Shown: piece after piece, positions 61,721-64,000 of the stretch
Numbering within the stretch: the first letter of the stretch is position 1
Layout: every line of letters begins with the position of its first letter
NCBI RefSeq assembly: GCF_017114985.1
Contig: NZ_JABXKP010000074.1
Location: 62,001 to 126,000 of the forward strand
Length of the DNA stretch: 64,000 nt
Direction of reading: 5' to 3'
DNA from: Nostoc sp. JL33
GTDB lineage: Bacteria; Cyanobacteriota; Cyanobacteriia; Cyanobacteriales; Nostocaceae
Translations under genes and position numbers: made by a program
Notes under the pieces: model-generated
Seen by the model: only the letters and a program-made list of their open reading frames with translations
Database searches by the model: none
Told to the model about the DNA's origin: nothing

Positions 61721-62542
61721 ATGCCCAATACCCAATTTGTTGTTTCGCCAGCTTGGCTGTTTGAACATCTAGAAGATCCGCAAGTTGTGATTGTGGATTG
61801 TCGCTTTTCTTTAGCCGATCCACAACTAGGACAACAACAGTACCAGACAAGTCATATAGAAGGGTCATATTACCTAGATTTGAATCAGGATCTTTCCAGT
61901 CCAGTGGGTAAGCATGGCGGGAGACATCCTTTACCTAACCCCAATGATATAGCTAACAAATTTGCAGCGATTGGGGTAAATTACCAAAAAACTTTAGTTG
62001 TAGCTTATGACGATTCGGGCTTTGCCTTTGCGGCTCGTCTGTGGTGGCTGTTGCGCTATCTAGGACATGAGCAAGTAGCAGTACTGGATGGAGGCTTTGC
62101 TGGATGGCAAAAAGCTGGGTATTCTGTTACAGATGTTATTCCTCACCCCCGGATGGGTAAGTTTGTAGCTCAAGTACAAACAAAAAAGGTGGTAGATATT
62201 ACAGAGGTGAAAAGCCGGAAAGATAGCCAGGAGGTAGTATTGGTAGATTCAAGAGAGAGCGATCGCTACCGAGGTGAACGAGAGTCAATTGATAAAATTG
62301 CTGGTCATATTCCCGGTGCTGTCAACTATCCCTGGCAAGAAGTTACAGACTCTTGCGGCTACCTACTCCCTGAAGAGGAACAACGCCGTCGGTGGGAAAA
62401 GCTAGAAACAGCCGCAGAAATCTTGGTATATTGCGGTTCTGGCGTTACTGCTTGTGTGAATTTACTTTCTTTAGAATTAGCTGGCATTAACAAGGGTAAA
62501 CTTTATGCTGGTAGCTGGAGTGATTGGATTTCCTATTTATAG
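61721..62542 (+). CDS. Sulfurtransferase with two rhodanese domains (mercaptopyruvate-type loop)
   Basis: A 273-residue protein. Domain 1 (about 1-140) has VIVDCRFSLADPQLGQ and GGRHPLPNPNDIA; domain 2 has LVDSRESDRYRGERE, IPGAVNYPW and the active loop YCGSGVTACVN. The CGSGVT loop is that of 3-mercaptopyruvate sulfurtransferases rather than thiosulfate-type CRKGVT. It delivers persulfide sulfur, possibly for thiolation. The neighbouring mnmD acts on a thiolated tRNA base, so a link is possible but not shown. Confidence 0.9.
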   Translation: MPNTQFVVSPAWLFEHLEDPQVVIVDCRFSLADPQLGQQQYQTSHIEGSYYLDLNQDLSSPVGKHGGRHPLPNPNDIANKFAAIGVNYQKTLVVAYDDSGFAFAARLWWLLRYLGHEQVAVLDGGFAGWQKAGYSVTDVIPHPRMGKFVAQVQTKKVVDITEVKSRKDSQEVVLVDSRESDRYRGERESIDKIAGHIPGAVNYPWQEVTDSCGYLLPEEEQRRRWEKLETAAEILVYCGSGVTACVNLLSLELAGINKGKLYAGSWSDWISYL

Positions 62543-62551
62543 TCAGGAGTA

Positions 62552-62573
62552 GAGACGCGATTAATCGCGTCTC
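62552..62573. repeat. 22-bp perfect palindrome
   Basis: AGACGCGATTAATCGCGTCT with one more G/C pair outside. It is a dispersed palindrome, related in theme to the one inside the MITE at 1492-1522. Confidence 0.85.
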
Positions 62574-62714
62574 CACAGGAGTGAGAAGTTAAGAATTAAA
62601 ACTCCAACCTCTGCCAATTTTAGATTTTGATAAGTATTGGGCGAATAGAACAAGACTGTTGGCGAATTGATAAGGAGTCTAACACATCAACCTCAATCCA
62701 TCTTAATTTCAGTG

Positions 62715-62775
62715 CGTTTCAACGTACTTTAGCTATTAGCCCGCAATTTATTGCAGGGCGGGAAAGCAACGCAAA
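62715..62775. repeat. Dispersed TTTAGCTATTAGCC hairpin repeat
   Basis: GCGTTTCAACGTACTTTAGC then TATTAGCC and a hairpin CCCGCAATTTATTGCAGGGC. The TTTAGCTATNAGC core also occurs at 15330, 15453 and 18120. Confidence 0.65.
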
Positions 62776-62884
62776 ACCGATGTTTTAAGGATGGGGGGTT
62801 TAACAAGAGAGTGAATTTACCAACAGTCTCTTTCTAATCGCCACGGCTGAAATAAAAATCCAAACTCCAAACTCCAAACTCTGA

Positions 62885-63998
62885 TCAAAACCCACCTAAT
62901 TGCAAATTGTAATTAATACTGAAGAACCAGCCATCAAAATCAATGTTTTCCTCGGTTGAACTACCTAAACTCACTCCAGCCTGCACATTCATATTAGTGG
63001 TATTGGATATTCGGTAATTTAAATGCCCGAATAGCCGATGAAATTGGTCTTCTCGATCGCGCTGTGTAAAGTCAGAAAAGTTCACCTGGTAGTCAATACC
63101 AACCTGGAGAGGCTTTTGCAAGTAGTAGTTTAGAGAAACCCAAAAGGAATTGATGATCCGATTACGACTTAGGGGATCAGCAAAATTTACATTCAATTCG
63201 TAGAAGCTATCTAGCGTTAATTTTGGAGTTAAGGGATCTCGCCGCCCCAAAGACAGTTGCAGGGAATTCTCGTTTAAAAAGCGATCGCCTGCTTTGAAGC
63301 TATCCAAGTGATCGCTATTGTTGGCATAAAATAACTGTTGATCGCTCCAAGTGATTTCTCCGTACATTCGCTGTGATAGCTGCTGGTAAATACTGAGATT
63401 AAATCTTACCTGGTTGTAATCATATTGTGACTGATTTATATAACGAATCAGATTGCCATCAATTGAGCCGTTTAAATAAGTCTTAGATCCCAAAGGGAAA
63501 TATGCAGAGGCTAACGTCAGTCCAGAAATAATTAAACCATCTTCTATTGGAATATCATTTGAGGAAAAAATGTTATCTGTCTGAAAGTAGCCTATACGGG
63601 ACTGGAGATAGCCTATGGGTTTAAACTTAACTACGGGTTGTTCTGTTGGTGGGGGTGGCTGCTGTTCTAAAGGTCGTAACCGCACACGCAACCCCAATTC
63701 GCGATCGCTATCAAATTCAGGTGGTAGTTTTGGCGATCGTAGCAGATATATTAGCCTCTCTAGCCTTTGGGAGTAATTTATCTCAGGTGCATTTAATAGC
63801 TGCTCTTTTGAGTCTGGAGGAGATATAGGTAAATTACTTGGCTGCGATTCTAGCTGTGGCCGGTCATTTTGCTTTTGAGTATCTTCGGATTTTTTGGTTG
63901 TGTCAGGAACTTGAGTTGTTTCTCGTGTTTGTTGCGCCAGATTTAACGGCATCTGGGAGTCTAAAGGATGCGACTCACTGGACTGCTTGCACAAAGAG
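62885..63998 (-). CDS. Outer-membrane beta-barrel protein, 5' end outside window
   Basis: At least 370 codons, still open at the window's right edge, so the N-terminus with its signal peptide is not visible. A Gln/Pro/Ser-rich disordered segment (about the first 110 visible residues) precedes alternating hydrophobic/polar strands typical of a beta-barrel (IGYLQSRIGYFQTDNIFSS, YLNGSIDGNLIRYINQSQY, FFSINYNLQLGGF at the C-terminus, ending in Phe). It resembles cyanobacterial proteins of unknown role in the outer membrane. The TTG at 63992 is probably internal. Confidence 0.75.
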   Translation of the reverse strand, partial: SLCKQSSESHPLDSQMPLNLAQQTRETTQVPDTTKKSEDTQKQNDRPQLESQPSNLPISPPDSKEQLLNAPEINYSQRLERLIYLLRSPKLPPEFDSDRELGLRVRLRPLEQQPPPPTEQPVVKFKPIGYLQSRIGYFQTDNIFSSNDIPIEDGLIISGLTLASAYFPLGSKTYLNGSIDGNLIRYINQSQYDYNQVRFNLSIYQQLSQRMYGEITWSDQQLFYANNSDHLDSFKAGDRFLNENSLQLSLGRRDPLTPKLTLDSFYELNVNFADPLSRNRIINSFWVSLNYYLQKPLQVGIDYQVNFSDFTQRDREDQFHRLFGHLNYRISNTTNMNVQAGVSLGSSTEENIDFDGWFFSINYNLQLGGF

Positions 63999-64000
63999 TT

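Larger units (their letters stand above)
62543..62884. other. Intergenic region with dispersed repeats
   Basis: It holds a perfect palindrome (62552-62573), AAGTATTGGGCGAATAGAA at 62632 (also at 46386), and a hairpin repeat CCCGCAATTTATTGCAGGGCGGG at 62739-62761. No gene is seen. Confidence 0.65.

Overview
The window is chromosomal DNA of a filamentous, Nostoc-like cyanobacterium. The evidence is a chlorophyll synthase (chlG) 3' end at the left edge, dense HIP1 octamers (GCGATCGC), a long-form leuA, a CHASE2-serine/threonine kinase, a PEP-CTERM protein, a LabA-type NYN protein, and many short dispersed repeats of the kinds common in Nostocales. Most genes are complete; chlG and the right-hand beta-barrel gene run off the edges.

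Layout. 1-8,000 is accessory DNA: a DUF2887 gene split by a MITE, an aspartoacylase, an AGE-family epimerase, an Uma2 relic, an orphan CdiI-like immunity protein, and an AAA ATPase/TOPRIM gene pair that resembles two-gene phage-defence modules. 8,000-19,500 is mostly housekeeping (secA, diheme cytochrome, MoxR, ribF, an MBL hydrolase, surE, pheS) with a decayed RelE-type toxin-antitoxin pair. 19,500-22,530 holds a damaged brnT followed by a BrnA-Uma2 fusion, then a hydrolase gene between two 168-bp direct repeats. 22,550-33,200 has recQ, two GNATs, leuA, a NYN protein, a CHASE2-kinase and glutathione reductase. 33,498-36,250 has a divergent pair, a PD-(D/E)XK-like protein lacking its lysine and an HTH-NB-ARC STAND protein.

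The most striking locus is 36,391-38,917 on the minus strand. A Ro60/Rsr orthologue (TROVE plus vWA) is preceded by four RNA units and followed by a fifth. Each unit is a tRNA-like body (acceptor stem, T-arm and, in four, a D-arm) carrying a conserved bulged helix that looks like the Ro-binding module of a Y RNA. In three units this module interrupts the 5' strand of an anticodon stem whose two halves remain complementary although their sequence differs between units. A good -35/-10 pair lies upstream of the first unit. I read this as a Ro60 RNP locus with an array of tRNA-Y RNA chimeras, processed from one transcript that also carries the Ro60 message. The family idea (bacterial Y RNAs with tRNA mimicry) is known; this topology and array are what look new.

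A second candidate system is 47,559-55,249: a membrane vWA protein, a tubulin/FtsZ-like GTPase with an intact GGTGSG loop, and a larger membrane protein that appears to be a diverged, nucleotide-site-less paralogue of the same tubulin-like fold. The right-hand end returns to housekeeping and signalling genes (DUF2256, isoaspartyl peptidase, glmU, an HD-GYP response regulator, mnmD, a sulfurtransferase) and an outer-membrane beta-barrel gene. Homology calls are from recognition of motifs and sequence by eye; no search was run.
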